Shown here piece after piece: positions 39,002 to 51,698 of a DNA stretch of 64,000 nucleotides (position 1 is the first letter of the stretch; each line of letters starts with the position of its first letter). The notes beneath the pieces are model-generated. The model searched no databases and was not told the DNA's origin. It worked only from the letters and a program-made list of their open reading frames with translations. This DNA comes from Rosa chinensis (Eukaryota > Streptophyta > Magnoliopsida > Rosales > Rosaceae): positions 1,488,001-1,552,000 of the forward strand of contig NC_037091.1 in the NCBI RefSeq assembly GCF_002994745.2. The letters are read 5' to 3'. The position numbers and the translations under genes were made by a program.

Positions 39002-42000
39002 CTATTTCCCTCCACATACATCGCAAGCTGTAAACCCAAGACCTTCACAATATGGACACTTTGCTCCTTCATCGATCCATTCCAAGAACTGCTATTCAAC
39101 GAGAATATTAGAAGTATATGGAGAATGCTGGAAAATAAAATGACTAGAACATACTGTGTGTATTTTGCAGTGTTATGTATGCCTCAGTATGTAAAATCCT
39201 CTCACCTGTTCCTCGACGTTAGGTTCACCAGTTCCATCACATTCTGCAACAAAGAAATACGGCTAAGCTAATAAGGATATTGACCATTCTAACTTAAAAT
39301 CGCGAGGTTGCAATTTATCAAAATCAATAAAAAGCAATGGAAAAGTGTAAAATCAGCTTCCACGAATCCAGTATGGGTCAATGGCCTTCAGAATCCAGTT
39401 TTTAGGCATTCTGAATGTTCAGGTGTTCAGGCTTTTAAAAACAATACAATGGAACACAAATCAAGCCAAACTCAGCTGTCAATCATTTGAGAAATACAAA
39501 TCATGCAGCTGGTCCTTCTTGATAGGTTCAGTCACAAATCCAATCAAACTTAAGCAGCCAGAATGTTAGCTGCACAACTTGTGAAAGCAGTGTTGGACTC
39601 AAAAGTGTAACTAACTGTTAACCTCAGTTAAGAGAATGTCTATAATTGGCAAACTGCTAGTCAACAACAGTGGAGATTCTGGCCATTCTAAGACTTGCAT
39701 TGCAGTTGTACCAGTTCCAACAGGAAAAGGAGAGGTTTCCATGGTGATGGGCCCAGTTAAGACCTCAGTTAGATTTTGCTTCAAATACGATTTTTTCAAA
39801 CACTTCTCCTAAATGAAGTAAGCAAACAGAAAGACTCACAATTGAACTATTGGAAATAGTAAAGATAATCAACTTAGAGCTAAGATTTTTTGGAGGGAAA
39901 CCCTGAGAAGTGGGGGATCAGTAAGCATGAATGCATTGCGCAACAAGGAGTCGACAGAGGAAAGAAACCAAAGGGTAAATAGCCAACTTGACCCCTGCCT
40001 CAACATAGCATAAAAGGAAAGCTTATGTGTACCAATTATTTTCTTTATAATACTGTGAGAACCATTTCTGTGATTCTGTCCCACAGAGAAACCCAAAAAA
40101 AAAGAAAAAGAAAAAAAAAGGCTTCTCTTGGATATATTAGACAGTTCGTACCTGTGCACAATAAGCGACCTTCCCCACGGCAAGTAAGGCATGTTGTTGT
40201 GGTACCTGTTGTATTGGTTTCACTCCCTTTTTTCTTGTTTAGTCTTGAAGGTTCTTCCCAGCGGTTTTCTCCTAGAAGAAAAACTCTATGGTGAGATTCA
40301 TCTACCTCTGCAGCATCTTCTTTCAATACTATTTGCTTCACCTCTGAAATTTCTGTTACAGACGTACCTGCAGCTCCATTTGCATCTTCCTGAACAACAA
40401 AACCCACTCAATCATAAATAGAATTTCTATACAACTTATCATAAAGTGGTGACGTTGCTAAAGGCCAACCAAGAAAAGAAAAACAATCAGCCAATCACAT
40501 TCAGCTGTCTTGTAATGATATCTGAAATATGTTACACAACCAATGCCCCCAATCTGTACATCGTTTCACTAGAAAGACATCAAAGAGTCAAATTAATTGA
40601 GATATTCCCAAGTAATTATTGCACATAGAATTGACTTCAACAAGTTTTGAGTGTGCTACTATATTGCACTATGTTTGGCATTAGAAAGATGGCACATTCT
40701 ACATTACAGATATACAATTTACACCTAATGGTACCCATTGAGATGGAAGACTGTGCTGTCCTAGTAGTCTGCTGCCAGTATCAAGATAAACCATTCAGAA
40801 ACATGCACATAGTACTTGTTCCCAATAGATCAACCACTTTGGGGAAAGCTAAAAATCATTTGAAATCCCAAAAAGTTAGTAAAGTCTATTAATATGATAG
40901 GATTATAGCTCAGCGTAGTCCCTTGTTGAAGAGTGGAACTAGATATTTGGGGAAATAATAGATGCAAAACCTAAAGTTTCAGATTATATGATCAAACCTT
41001 AAATGTATAAACTGTTTCTCTTGTATTGTTTTTATATGTTATTGCCAGTTGAAGTGGGTGACAATTGGAGTTGTCCCAGATTGGAGAAAAAAGGCTTTGG
41101 TTAAGAGGTATGGGACTCCTATTTGCAATTGGTTTAAATAGGAACAGACTTTCACCAAAAAGATCAAGAGAAATAATACAATATATGGGTCATGGGACAA
41201 CACTCTTGGTTCTGCATGTAGGGTTTACTCCACCTATTATGAAGTGGGACTTGGTTGGATGCTCAAAACTCTATCAGGAGTCAAGAAACCTCATGTAAGT
41301 TAGTGGAACACAGCACATTTCTTAATTCAGTATGCCTAGGATAGTGCTCTTGTTTGGCACTGTCGGTTATAAGTAGTTGCAAATTTGCAATGACTGGTAG
41401 GAAAAAAAAAAAGGACAAATTCACAAGAAATGTACAACAATGAGTTCTTTGTCCCTAATGAAGCATACTGTTCTCTGTTACCCAAGTGATTGCTTACACT
41501 ACTACCACATGACTCCACAGGATGATATATTGGAGTTCAGACTCATGTATGCACTGTATCCAATTACAAGCGGTTGATTGTATGTCATATAGGAATCTCA
41601 AGGCTATGACAACAGTGTTAACCACGAACCAGATCAGCCTGACAACTAACTAACATGAATACTACAAACAAATGTATCCTGAAACCTCATGATTCCAACA
41701 TACCTTTGTTTCAACAGCACCCTCAGTTTGTGGGTCAAATAATCTTTCAAGAAGTTCTTCGGTCATTATTCCATCTTCAGGCAAACCTATGGAGGCCTGC
41801 CAAACAAGATATTACCAATTGACCCCATGAGATGAATAGTCAAACAGCAAACCAAAAGCAGCTTTAACTAAAAAAGTTCCATTGCAAAAGTTATATTCCA
41901 ATGGAGAAGTTTAAAACTTTATACTTCATCATAGAAACTTGAATCTTACTTGCCAAGTCTTGACAGCCCGTTCTGTCCCGCTTGAGAAGTTGGAAAATTC

Positions 42001-42856
42001 CATGTCTTCTTCACCCGAGTAAAATCCTGATTTTAGCAACGCTTCCTGTCCAATATCACCCATTTAGAACAAGTCAGAATGCAACTAGAAAATGAATGAA
42101 CCACAGAAACCTAAATACAAATAGCTTAACATGGTATACACTATGCACACATTATACACAATACATTTCTAATCCCCAACATCAATTAGCACTACTTAAA
42201 GTTTGTGCAACTCAATTCAACCAAACTAGATATTACCATGATAAAAACAGAAGAGAAAAACAGTAAAACAGAAACCCGAAAAAATCAAAACTCGCCTTTC
42301 AAAAGCAGACCTGCATTGCTCGAACATGTTCTCCTTCGGAACCCTTTCTCAGAACCTCCTTTGTCTTCTTCTCCTTCCTCACTTCCGAAACAGCGAACAC
42401 CTCCTTCACCTGATTATGATCTTCCAACTCCAGCGCTCTGGAACTCGACCCCGTCTCGGCAATCTGGTTCTTCTCCTTCAACGACTGCAGCAATCCGGCA
42501 ATGTTGGCAATAGTCTCCGACGAGGCCCCTGCCTGGAGAGGGTTCTGGAGCTCCAAGGCCTGGAGTTTGAGCTTAAGGTCGGCGATTTCGCGGAGGAGAG
42601 AGTCGCGGTCACGCGCCCAGCGTTGCTCTTCGCGGAGCCAGCGCTGTTCCTCTCGCAGCCAGCGCTGCTCTTCGCGGAGCCAGCGGGACTCTTCGGAGGT
42701 GGCGTCGTGGTTGGAGTTGGAGTTTGAAGAGAAGCAAATGTGGGGTTTGAAGGAGAGGGATGAGGTGAGAGGGGAGAGGGAGTAGAGGTGGGGTTTGAGG
42801 TGGTTCAGACGAGGAGGATGAGGGTGAAGAAAGAGAGTGAGAGACGAAGAAGACAT
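39002..42856 (-). CDS. PTAC5: pTAC5: plastid nucleoid protein with peptidoglycan-binding-like and DnaJ-type zinc domains
   Basis: Six exons with GT-AG borders and phase kept: 42311-42856, 41950-42045, 41704-41796, 40152-40389, 39206-39243, 39002-39088; 365 residues. Order: Ser/His/Pro-rich chloroplast transit peptide (about 1-45); a coiled coil opened by RWLREEQ heptads (about 58-80); a peptidoglycan-binding-like fold (GSEGEHVRAMQ to ELLERLF, about 173-235); a C-terminal DnaJ-type zinc region with four Cys pairs, CLTCRGEG, CTECDGTG, CPYCEGLG and CDVCGG. Arabidopsis pTAC5 belongs to the plastid transcriptionally active chromosome and is reported to work with HSP21 in heat-stressed chloroplasts. 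The frame is open further upstream (to 42982), but MSSSSLTLFLHP at 42856 starts a proper transit peptide. The domain order is the best evidence for the call. Confidence 0.92.
42617..42685 (-). repeat. 21-bp tandem repeat coding for RWLREEQ heptads in PTAC5
   Basis: Three full copies of a 21-bp unit (CCAGCG(T/C)TG(C/T)TC... on the plus strand) and part of a fourth. In protein they form RWLREEQ repeats, a coiled-coil-like helix with Trp and Leu on one face. Confidence 0.85.
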
Positions 42857-43087
42857 TTGAGAAGAAGAAGAAGAAGAGATGTGTGAAGAGTGAGAGTGGA
42901 GTGGATATGAAGTTGTGAATAAATATTGAACGTGTACGTTGAAAACCACACATTTGCCAACATTTGGTAACCGCCATTGCAACCGTCAATATCACTCAAC
43001 GGTCAATGTCCTTTTCCTGCGGTTAAAGTTACTTATGCTCTTACTTTGGCTTTGGGGAAAATTTTTAAAATATCATTTTATCAATAG

Positions 43088-43481
43088 AGGCTCCAATGAA
43101 GATCTATACATGTCATCATAGGTTACATATTGTAGAATTTTCTCATTTCATTAAAGAAAAGTTGGATGCAAATATGATTGTCTTTCCTTTCATTCCAACG
43201 GAGGAACAACTAGTAGACGTACTACTAAAGTTGTGTCTAGCAAGGTGTTTCGTGACCCACTAGGCAAACTGGATGTTTGAGATATTTATGCACCAATTTG
43301 ATGAGGAGTGTTGACTTGCGAGTCATTAATAGGAGAAAATCTGTGCTTAGTAGTTTCCTTGTAGGAGTACACTTTCTGTATTATACTAACTTGTAGTGTA
43401 ATCAGATGAATATTATAATATAAGATTGTACATAACCATTTTACACGTTTCTTGAGTAACAAAATTGAATATTCACCCTCA
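43088..43481 (+). mobile_element. Copia 3'-end remnant
   Basis: A plus-strand translation in shifting frames gives the end of a Copia RNase H region (HFIKEKLDAN, then PTEEQLVDVLLK) followed by relics of its tail (DIYAP-like). A purine stretch GATGAGGAG precedes TGTTGACTTGCGAGTC at about 43308, the likely LTR start. The LTR is interrupted at about 43481 by the LINE-type retroposon and probably resumes at 44677. No complete element remains. Confidence 0.6.
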
Positions 43482-44676
43482 CCTTGACAATTAGAGAGAA
43501 AGAAAACCCTAGAAAAAACGCTCTCTCTCTAGGACGCCGTTGGCAGCGCTGGTACCTGTCCGGCTGCGCCCCGGCGTTGGCGAAGGCCTCTGGCCTAGCC
43601 GGCGAACGAGGTGTGTGGCCGGACAGGTAGATCGTTTGGTGGGCGTGCCTACAGCTCGGTGGATGGGATCGGGAGGTGTACGGCCTTTTCTCTCTCGGTG
43701 GACGGGATTGGCTGAGTCGTGGCTGCAGGCTGGGATAGGTGGAAGACTGGGATTTTGCCAGGTCGGAGCAGTATTTGGTGGGGGCTAGAGGTCGGCGGGC
43801 TGGGTTCTATGGATGAGATCGGGTTGGTCGACTGATGGCGGTGATCAGACGATTGCTTCGGATCGTGGGACAAAGTTTCTAGGCTCTGGTTGGTGTTGGG
43901 TGGGAACCGCGATGGTCGGCATCATTCGCCGATGGTTGGACGGCGTCGAAGTCGCGTGGATGATCCAACACCAGTGGGGGCGAGGCAGGTTTGGTGGAGG
44001 CGCATTGCAGCAAATGACTTGGGCCGGGAGGACTGGGTGCGGCCCACTTTCTGGTCTGACCCTTTGGGCTTGGGTACTGCTTGTGGGCCCGCTGTGGGCA
44101 GAAGATTAGGTTGGAGCCTATTTGGGCCCTGCCTTAGGTTATAGTTTATTTAATGTTTTTATTTACTTGCTTTGTTTAGTCATGTCACGTTTTATGCGAG
44201 CAATAAGTCCCCACATTGGCTATGTAGGGGTAGTAGGGCTATGTGCCTGTGTGTGCACTCTAAGTGCCTTGTCTGCTCTAGGTAGGCGGCGAGTTCTTTG
44301 CTTCGTCAAATGGTCGCTGCCTCCTAGTGGCAGGGTGAAACTTGATGTCACTGGAAGTATTTTCCAGTGGCAACATGGTGGGAAAGCTGTGAGAATGGAT
44401 ATTATGCTATGCTGTCTTCGAGTTGTCGACCAAGTTATCTTTCCGTTGTGTCACCGCTGGGAAGCAAATAGAACCGTCTGGAGCGCGTTCTTTGCTAGTT
44501 GGTGTGTATTTGAATACAATTGTTTAGTAGAGACTCAGGATATTATTTCAGGATGTACTCTAGGTGCTTATTGTAATCAGGGGTTTAGGCTCAATGTCCT
44601 CCCCTTGTATTTGACGGTTTCATTAATCAAGGCTTGTGGGTAGCCGCACCAGCCCTTTATTAAAAAAAAAAAAAAA
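43482..44676 (+). mobile_element. LINE-type retroposon with poly(A) tail and about 18-21-bp target duplication
   Basis: About 1.2 kb between two copies of ATTGAATATTCACCCTCA (ending at 43481 and 44694), with a poly(A) tail of about 15 bases at 44661-44676. It starts with a leader typical of plant L1 elements (AACCCTAGAAAAAACGCTC, CT-rich) and is GC-rich for 600 bases. Near the end, a frame at 44122-44643 holds KWSLPPSGRVKLDVTGS, which resembles the opening of plant LINE RNase H domains (W.PP..G.VK.N.DG). Endonuclease and RT are missing, so this is an internally deleted, non-autonomous copy. Confidence 0.75.
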
Positions 44677-44830
44677 ATTGAATATTCACCCTCATATTTC
44701 TTCTTCTTCTCAATATTTGATTAATTCTTATTGACTACGTATTGCATTATTTTGTTAGCCAGACAATACATTAACTTTTTCATAAGTTACCATATAAAAT
44801 TATTCCTTGCAAGATTAAGTTTATCACAAC

Positions 44831-45029
44831 TAGGGGTGTGCAAAACATGGTACAAACCGGCCAAAACCGACCAATAAATATGGTTTGGTTAAGGTTTTTT
44901 AACTTTAAAAATTGAAAATTGGTTCAATACCCAACCAAACCATTTATGAATTGGGTTGGTTTGGTTTCTCTTGTACTTAAACCGCAAAACCTGAACCGAC
45001 CGGTATGTTTGAAACATAAGAGAAAAAGT

Positions 45030-45060
<31 letters not shown>

Positions 45061-45642
45061 AATATATATTTATTTGTCCGGTTTGTTCTAAGTAAGTTTT
45101 AAATCTCCAGTTATAACTTTATTCTCAAATGATATACTATCATATTGAATTCAAAGCTCAAAGGCCTAAAACCTTAGTATATAATCGCTACAATTTTTTT
45201 TATCCTTTCACATCACATCTCTGATCTCTCAATCTCTCATTCTTTGACCTTTAATACTATAATATTAAGCTAGTATTGATGACTAAGTCGTTAAATAAGT
45301 GAATCACTTTGAATTTAATTTAGGTTTTAGTTTTGGACTATATGTTTTTGATTTTAATTATTGAATTTTAAATTTAGATAATTTAACATAATTTCAATTC
45401 TTGAGATTGAATTTTTACTATGAATTTTTTCATAAATAGCATGTTAATATTATATAAGTGAAAACTGCCTAACCAACCAAACCAAACCATCTTTAACTGG
45501 ATTGGATTGGGTCGGATTGAGTTTTTTTTTTTTTTTAATTTTTTTTTTTATGACCGGTTTTCCAAAATGCCTAAACCACTCACTTTGGCATAGAGACGGT
45601 TTGGAGTCAAAACCGATCCAACCCAATCTGTGTTCAACCCTA
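44831..45642. mobile_element. hAT-type non-autonomous element
   Basis: 812 bp, ends TAGGGGTGTGC and (right end backwards) TAGGGTTGAAC, with an exact 8-bp duplication ATCACAAC at 44823-44830 and 45643-45650. Both ends carry AACC-rich words in opposite orientation (GGTTTGGTT and AACCAAACC), giving long imperfect inverted repeats. It contains a (TA)n microsatellite at about 45031-45057. No coding. Confidence 0.8.
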
Positions 45643-45650
45643 ATCACAAC

Positions 45651-46071
45651 ATGCTAAATGGGAAGATGAGGATCTTATAATTCAAGATCTTCATAAACAA
45701 GCTTTTCCAGCGAATGGTTTGCAAACGAGTCAAGAGACTGAGGAACAAGAAAATTTATCCCTTCAAATTATGTATGAAATATAAGTTTCGATTATCAACT
45801 TATTAGTGCTCATCATGTTGATCACTTGAGCTTTGAAATGATTAATTGGTGAGATTTAAATTTGCAGTTAAGAGATAATGCAAGAGTTAATCTGCTTTGG
45901 AAAAGTTATATTAGTTCTAGAATGTTTTGGAGAATTAGTGATACATTGGTTTAATTATATTTTTTGGATTATGGTTTGTATTACTAGTCTACAAGGATAA
46001 AAGTCATAAAACCTTGTTGGTTGAGACACTGAACAATTCTGCAATATATTACGAACGTACGTTACTTGTAT
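45651..46071. other. Spacer without a gene
   Basis: AT-rich. Short frames only. A broken stretch with HHVDHLSFEMINW-like translation may be an old Copia integrase scrap, but is too short to claim. Confidence 0.25.
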
Positions 46072-46080
46072 TTTATATTT

Positions 46081-46877
46081 GAGGAATGCTAGCAACTTTT
46101 TCCTCAAACCTTTCTCTTTTTACCTTTTCCATTCATTGCATGCAATTTGTATTCCACTATCTAAAAAATTCAAATAATTAATACAATTCAAAAACAAGTT
46201 TTCACTTCCCCTCTTTACCCTTATTTAATTTCACATGCATTTAATTAAGTAATTAATTTTAGCTTTTCAATTTTTTTTGTTTTGTGAATCCTTTTTATTT
46301 GCAATTTATATACTCTTGTGGGCTTACATACGTAAATATGTACATATTGCAAATATGTACATATATATTTAGGAACATACTTCAAATTTTTTCCCAAAAA
46401 AAAAGAAGAAAATAGAATTGAAACCAAAAAAATAGCCAAACATTTGCTTTACTTATATACATTTATCAAAGAGAATCTTTCAAAGAAAAAAAAAAAAATT
46501 TGTAGCTGCCATGTCAGTGAGCTTTATCATTTTATTTTATTTTTCTTTTCTTTTTGGCTTTTGTGGGTTTTATATAAAAAAGATGTTAAAAAAGTCTTAG
46601 TATTATGGACCATGACCAAATAAATAAAAGAAAAATTTTCGTTGAAGAACTTAGGAAATATAAGAAATGAAAAAAATGTTAGAAAATCAAAAGAGTCAAG
46701 AGCTTTTTATTTTTATTTTTTTTATTCATATTAATAGAGAGCATTATGGAATGAAATTAGTTGTTTTTTCAAGGTAGTAAATACATAAATTGTAATCATA
46801 AATGAATCCACATGGCATGCAATGAATGAGGAAGGTAGAAAGGAAAAGGTTGGAGGAGAAAGTTGCTAGCATTCCTC
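46081..46877. mobile_element. MULE-type MITE
   Basis: 797 bp with inverted ends of about 65 bp (left GAGGAATGCTAGCAACTTTT; the right end backwards differs at few positions). Flanks TTTATATTT (46072-46080) and TCTATATTT (46878-46886) match at 8 of 9 positions, as expected of an ageing 9-bp Mutator-type duplication. The interior is AT-rich and non-coding. Confidence 0.8.
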
Positions 46878-46936
46878 TCTATATTTGTATTCTAATTATC
46901 TATCTTGCTCTTGTTTTGCTTTTGCGATTACTAAAA

Positions 46937-46980
46937 GAGTAGTTTTAAATACACACCCCTATTTTCTTAATACACATCCC
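46937..46980 (+). repeat. Left terminal inverted repeat of the MULE
   Basis: 44 bp, matching the right end (51699-51742) in inverse orientation with one mismatch (GAGT versus GAGG). Confidence 0.93.
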
Positions 46981-47201
46981 TATTATTTTATATTTCAAAT
47001 CAGATTTTATAGGTAGGTTAAATGACCAAAACAGGCATCTATCATTAGGGAAAAAGAAAAAAAGAAAAAAAAACTGAATCGCGCCCTAGCCGTCTAACGT
47101 CTTCTTTTCTACGTCTCTTTTCCTAAACCTAGCTTAGACGTTGCAATACATCTCTTTTCTCCACAATTCATCACCTGAATTTCGACTATTGATATAATCA
47201 C

Positions 47202-50200
47202 ATGAATTCTCAATCTTCAACAGAGGTATGTATTCTTCATCTTGTTTAACATTCTCATGTTGCTTAATTGTTTCCAATTGTTGAGCACTTGAAAAGTAAC
47301 CATAGCTTCTGGGTTGATAAATATTCTGCCCGTTTTAGTGTTAAATTCCTTCTAATCATGTGGTTATGGTGTTGCATCGATTCTTGGTCAAATAAGAAAG
47401 AAAGGTTCGTTTATAATCAAAAAACTACATCAAGAGTATATAATAGAAAGAAAGGTTCGTTAACAATGCTTCTAATCATTGAATTTTTGCTTAATATGAT
47501 GAATTGTTCTCTTTTGCATTTTAGGATATATAGAACTTAATTTGGCTCCTTGTTTGCATAGTACTGTAACTTTGTTTCATCCTAATCAATGCTTCGAAGA
47601 CCTCTGGTCATGCCTCTATGCTTCGAACTTTGTTTCATTCTATTTGTCATGCCTCTGGTAACTTTGTTTCATGCCAAATTCTGCCTCTGGTCATGCATTT
47701 TAGGATATATAGAACTTAATTTGGCTTAGAATTTCTAGTGCTGCCTCTAATATAGCAAGCCAACCATACATTAGAATTTGACTTCACCTAAATTGAATAC
47801 AATACAACATGATTTCGATACCTAAATTAATAAGTTTGTGAGCATAAGCATGATTCTTGTAACATAGTGCTTTCTTTTGCAATACTCTACCTGCTACTAT
47901 TCGGTCAAGAGGAAAAGTTTTGACATCTAACTTTTATTGTATTATAGCATGCTGAAGTCCAACAACAGGATGTCTCGACCATATATAGCAGAATTAGAGA
48001 AGAATGTTCACGTGATTATACCAATGAATTCACGACGTACCAGGTAATAATTGTTCAAGTTGGAATTTGGATTGTGAGTTGTTATGTATATTAGGTAGTA
48101 AGTTGAACGTGTTGTGTACAGGTATTTGAAAGCAAAGCCGCATTGATTCGATGGGTCCTTACGACGGGGAAGAGAAACAATTGTGTCATAGTGATACAGA
48201 GGTCCAATTTCGGAAACTCGGGCAAGAAAAGAAGGAGACCAAGAATAAGATTCAGTTGTGAGAGGGGTGGAAAGTTTAGAAAGTTTAAGGGAATAACCAA
48301 GATGGTTGACAAAAGTACCCAAAAATCTGAAGTAGATAGTAACAAGGCTGATGAACAACAACGCCCGAGGCTGACTTCTACAAAGAAATGTGAATGTCCA
48401 TTCTTATTAAAAGCCTTTAATATTGGTAGGGATGAGTGGGTACTTGAGGTTGCTTGCGGAATCCACAATCATGTTGCCCCATCATATCTAGAAGGTCATT
48501 CCTATGCAGAGAGACTATCTAAAGAAGAACATGAGTTGTTGGTGGATATGTCTAAGCATTTAATGAGACCCAAGGATATATTGACTTCCATAAAGAGCCG
48601 AGATCCAAGTAATACATCAACGATGAGAACTATATACAATGCTAGGTATTTTGCTCGGATTATCGCTAGAGCAGGCAGAACTCAAATGCAACAATTACTA
48701 AAGAATTTGCGCGATCATCATTATATTGAGCATCATAGAAGCGAAGATCACGTGGTCACTGATTTGTTTTGGTGTCATCCATTCAGTCTTCAAATGCTAC
48801 GTACATTCCCACATGTTCTTATCATGGATTGCACCTATAAGACAAACATGTATCGTTTTCCACTTTTTGAGATTGTGGGTATTACATGCACTGAGCAAAC
48901 TTTCAACGTTGCGTTTGTTTACATGTCAAAGGAGGCAGAAGATAATTACAGATGGGCACTGAGTAGGTTAAGAACACTTATGGATGAGGATTCTATGCCT
49001 GGGGTAATTGTCACTGATCGAGAATTAGCACTTATGAAAGCCACTGAAAATGTCTTTCCCGATACTCATCAGATTTTATGTAAGTGGCACATTGGTAAGA
49101 ATGTGATGAGAAAATGCAAAGGAAAATTCACAACAAAAGAAGGGTGGGAAGCATTTAATAATGATTGGCACAGCTTGGTGGATTGTAGCACTGAGGACGA
49201 GTATGTACATAGCCTTACAGCTTTTGAATCAAAATACTTTGCATTTCCTGAGGAGATAAATTATTTGAAGACCAATTGGTTGAACAAGTATAAGGAAATG
49301 TTCATTGCAGCATGGACAAACAACTACATGCATCTTGGTGCAAAGACTTCGAATCGGTAATATTTATACATTGCCTCATTTCAACTTTGTTATTCTTAAT
49401 TAACTTTTTTACTTAATCAATTTATTTCTTGATCAGGGCCGAGAGTGCACATGCAAAGCTCAAGCGAGAACTTAGATCTTCCCAACTTGACTTCAATGTA
49501 TCATGGGAGCACATCCACTCATTATTGTGTTTACATCATACTGAAGTTAAGGCTTCATTTGAAAAAAGTCGATGTTTTGTGCAACATGAGTTTAAGCATG
49601 CATACTTGAGAGAGTTGATAGGATTTGTGTCCATTGCGGCATTGAACAAGATCGTCTATGAAGCGAACAAGTAAGCACTCATTGAATTTTAGATTTATTA
49701 TGTTGGCAACCTTCTATGGAGATAAATTTATACAATGCGAGGTTGTGTTTAGGTCTGATAGTAGGATTTTTTTTTTTTGGATTACATAGGGCTGATGATA
49801 TTACATCGGAACTTGCATCATGTAATTGTGCCATATGTAAAACACATGGGTTACCATGTGCGCATGAGATAGCTGAATATAAGCATTGTGACAGTCCCAT
49901 ACCAATTACATCTGTGCATCACCACTGGAGAAAGTTAGAGATCGGGGCAATAGTGGAAGACTCGAAAGTGCACGAAAAGGTTCCTTTAAAAGAACAATTA
50001 GAACGATTGGCAGAATGGGCTGAAGAACAAAATGAGGATACAAGACGTCAAATCTTAGTGAAGATTGATGAGCTGATAAATCCGACCTCTACTTTACTTA
50101 GGGAGCCAGCTGAAAAGAGAAAGACCAAAGGGCGTCCAAGTAAGGAAGACAGTGGCACTCGTCGTTTGCCATCCGGATTTGAAATTATAAATACATTGTT

Positions 50201-51233
50201 GTCTGAGCGTGAGACCCATTCGCCTCTTCCAAGTGTTCAAAAAGTCTCACGTAAGTCAAATACGAAGACAAGTAATGACCACTCAGAGAAAAGTAAGGTA
50301 CGGTACAAATATGCTTTTAGTAATATGTACTTGAACTTTATGGATAATTTACTAGTTGTTTTATGTATAGTATTATCTTTTCACAGGAAGATAAGCTGGC
50401 TCAGAAGGATATGAGGTTTGAGCTAACTCAGAAGTATACAACACAGTTCATATTTGGCATGCGGCCATATATTATCGGTTCAATGGATGTCGAAAATGAT
50501 GGTAATTGTGGTTTTAGAGTTGTGGCATCGGCTTTGGGATTTGGTAGAAAACATTGGCGTAAAGTGCGAATTGATTTGCTAAATGAGCTAAAAGGCACGC
50601 CTGAGCTTTACGAAGCTCTTTATGGAGGACAAAGTGCTGTGGACAAACTTTGTAAACGAATTAACCATTCTGCGTCCAATATTGCACCTAAACGGAAATG
50701 GATGGATCTACCAGACATGGGGCATTTGATTGCAACTTGTTATGGAGTAGTGGTTGTCAACTTATCAGATGGTCAGTGCTTCACATTTCTCCCATTACGT
50801 GAATACAGCGAGGGAAAACCAATGGAAGCAAATTTACGTGAGATTGGCCTTGGATTTGTGAACAACGATCATTTTGTTCAGGTGAGGAGTAACATAGATC
50901 AATTTGCTGGTAAATTTCATATATATAATTTTATGTGACTAATGAAACTTCTTCTTTTTTTCAACACAGATATGTTTATTGCCTGGGCACCCATTGCCAC
51001 CGGTTACACCAAATTGGATTTACCATGCAGATGATAAAGCTAAAAGTTTGTACTTGAAATATCAAGACCGTTTCCAACAATATGATCAATTGCCACATCC
51101 TGAAAGAGTGACTAATATATCCTCAGAAACAGTGCAACTTGACGATGACAATGAACTTACTGATGAAATTGTTCAACTTGGTGATGCCACTATATCTAGC
51201 AAAGAAGAAACAATGCATCTTGGTGATGACTGA
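47202..51233 (+). CDS. MULE transposase with SWIM zinc finger and C-terminal OTU cysteine-protease domain
   Basis: Seven exons, each with GT-AG borders and phase kept: 47202-47225, 47948-48043, 48122-49356, 49437-49670, 49790-50297, 50387-50881, 50970-51233; 951 residues without a stop. An N-terminal FAR1/WRKY-GCM1-like zinc region (basic, ending CECPFLLKA...HNH) is followed by the MULE DDE core with Asp276 (IMDCTYKTN) and Asp339 (VTDRE), then LCKWHIGKNV. SWIM finger: C541, C543, C553, H555. After a basic linker (KRKTKGRPSK) comes an OTU domain: Asp737-Gly-Asn-Cys740 as the nucleophile block and His861 in NNDHFVQ. An acidic tail repeats VQL-D-D units. The transposase cuts and joins the element ends; OTU domains remove ubiquitin, but their role in MULEs is unknown. 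Such proteins are often misnamed 'PKS-NRPS hybrid synthetase-like' in databases. The first exon start is the least certain part. Confidence 0.85.
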
Positions 51234-51698
51234 ATTGTTAGAAACGTACTGTTGGGTTTATTAGCTAACTGTTCAACTTATATTTATTTATTGAATTTGT
51301 ATAACATTTTGTTTTTTTTTCCTATCAGTTTTTAGTTTTAATCTTGCAGACCATATTGAATATGTATACATGTTCACCTTACAGACCATATTGAAAGTGT
51401 GAATTTTGAAGGACTTCCAAATTAATGTTTGAAAGTTTATATTTTCAAATTTCAATTGATTGATGTCGTAATGGAGCTAGGACAAGCCAAAATTTCCAGC
51501 AAAAAATAGAACAAAGTATGTAAAAAAAAAAAAAAATTACGAAATGTCAATACACTAATATATAATAATTATATTAAATAATTGCCTTAATATAGTCAAA
51601 TAATAGGATTAAAAAAAGTAAGGGTATTTTAGATACTTTGGGTTGTGTATCTAGTCAAATATTAGAATGAAAAATTAGATAGGTAGTGTATTAAGTAT

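Noticed and set aside
42857..42982. Upstream in-frame ATGs extending PTAC5 by up to 42 residues
   Set aside because: The extension lacks transit peptide character, while the start at 42856 gives a typical Ser-rich chloroplast transit peptide.
43540..44144. Several overlapping plus-strand frames of 80-100 codons
   Set aside because: Three frames open at once in GC-rich LINE leader sequence; none shows motifs.
45718..45900. Possible Copia integrase scrap
   Set aside because: Only a few residues agree and the frame breaks at once; below the level I can support.
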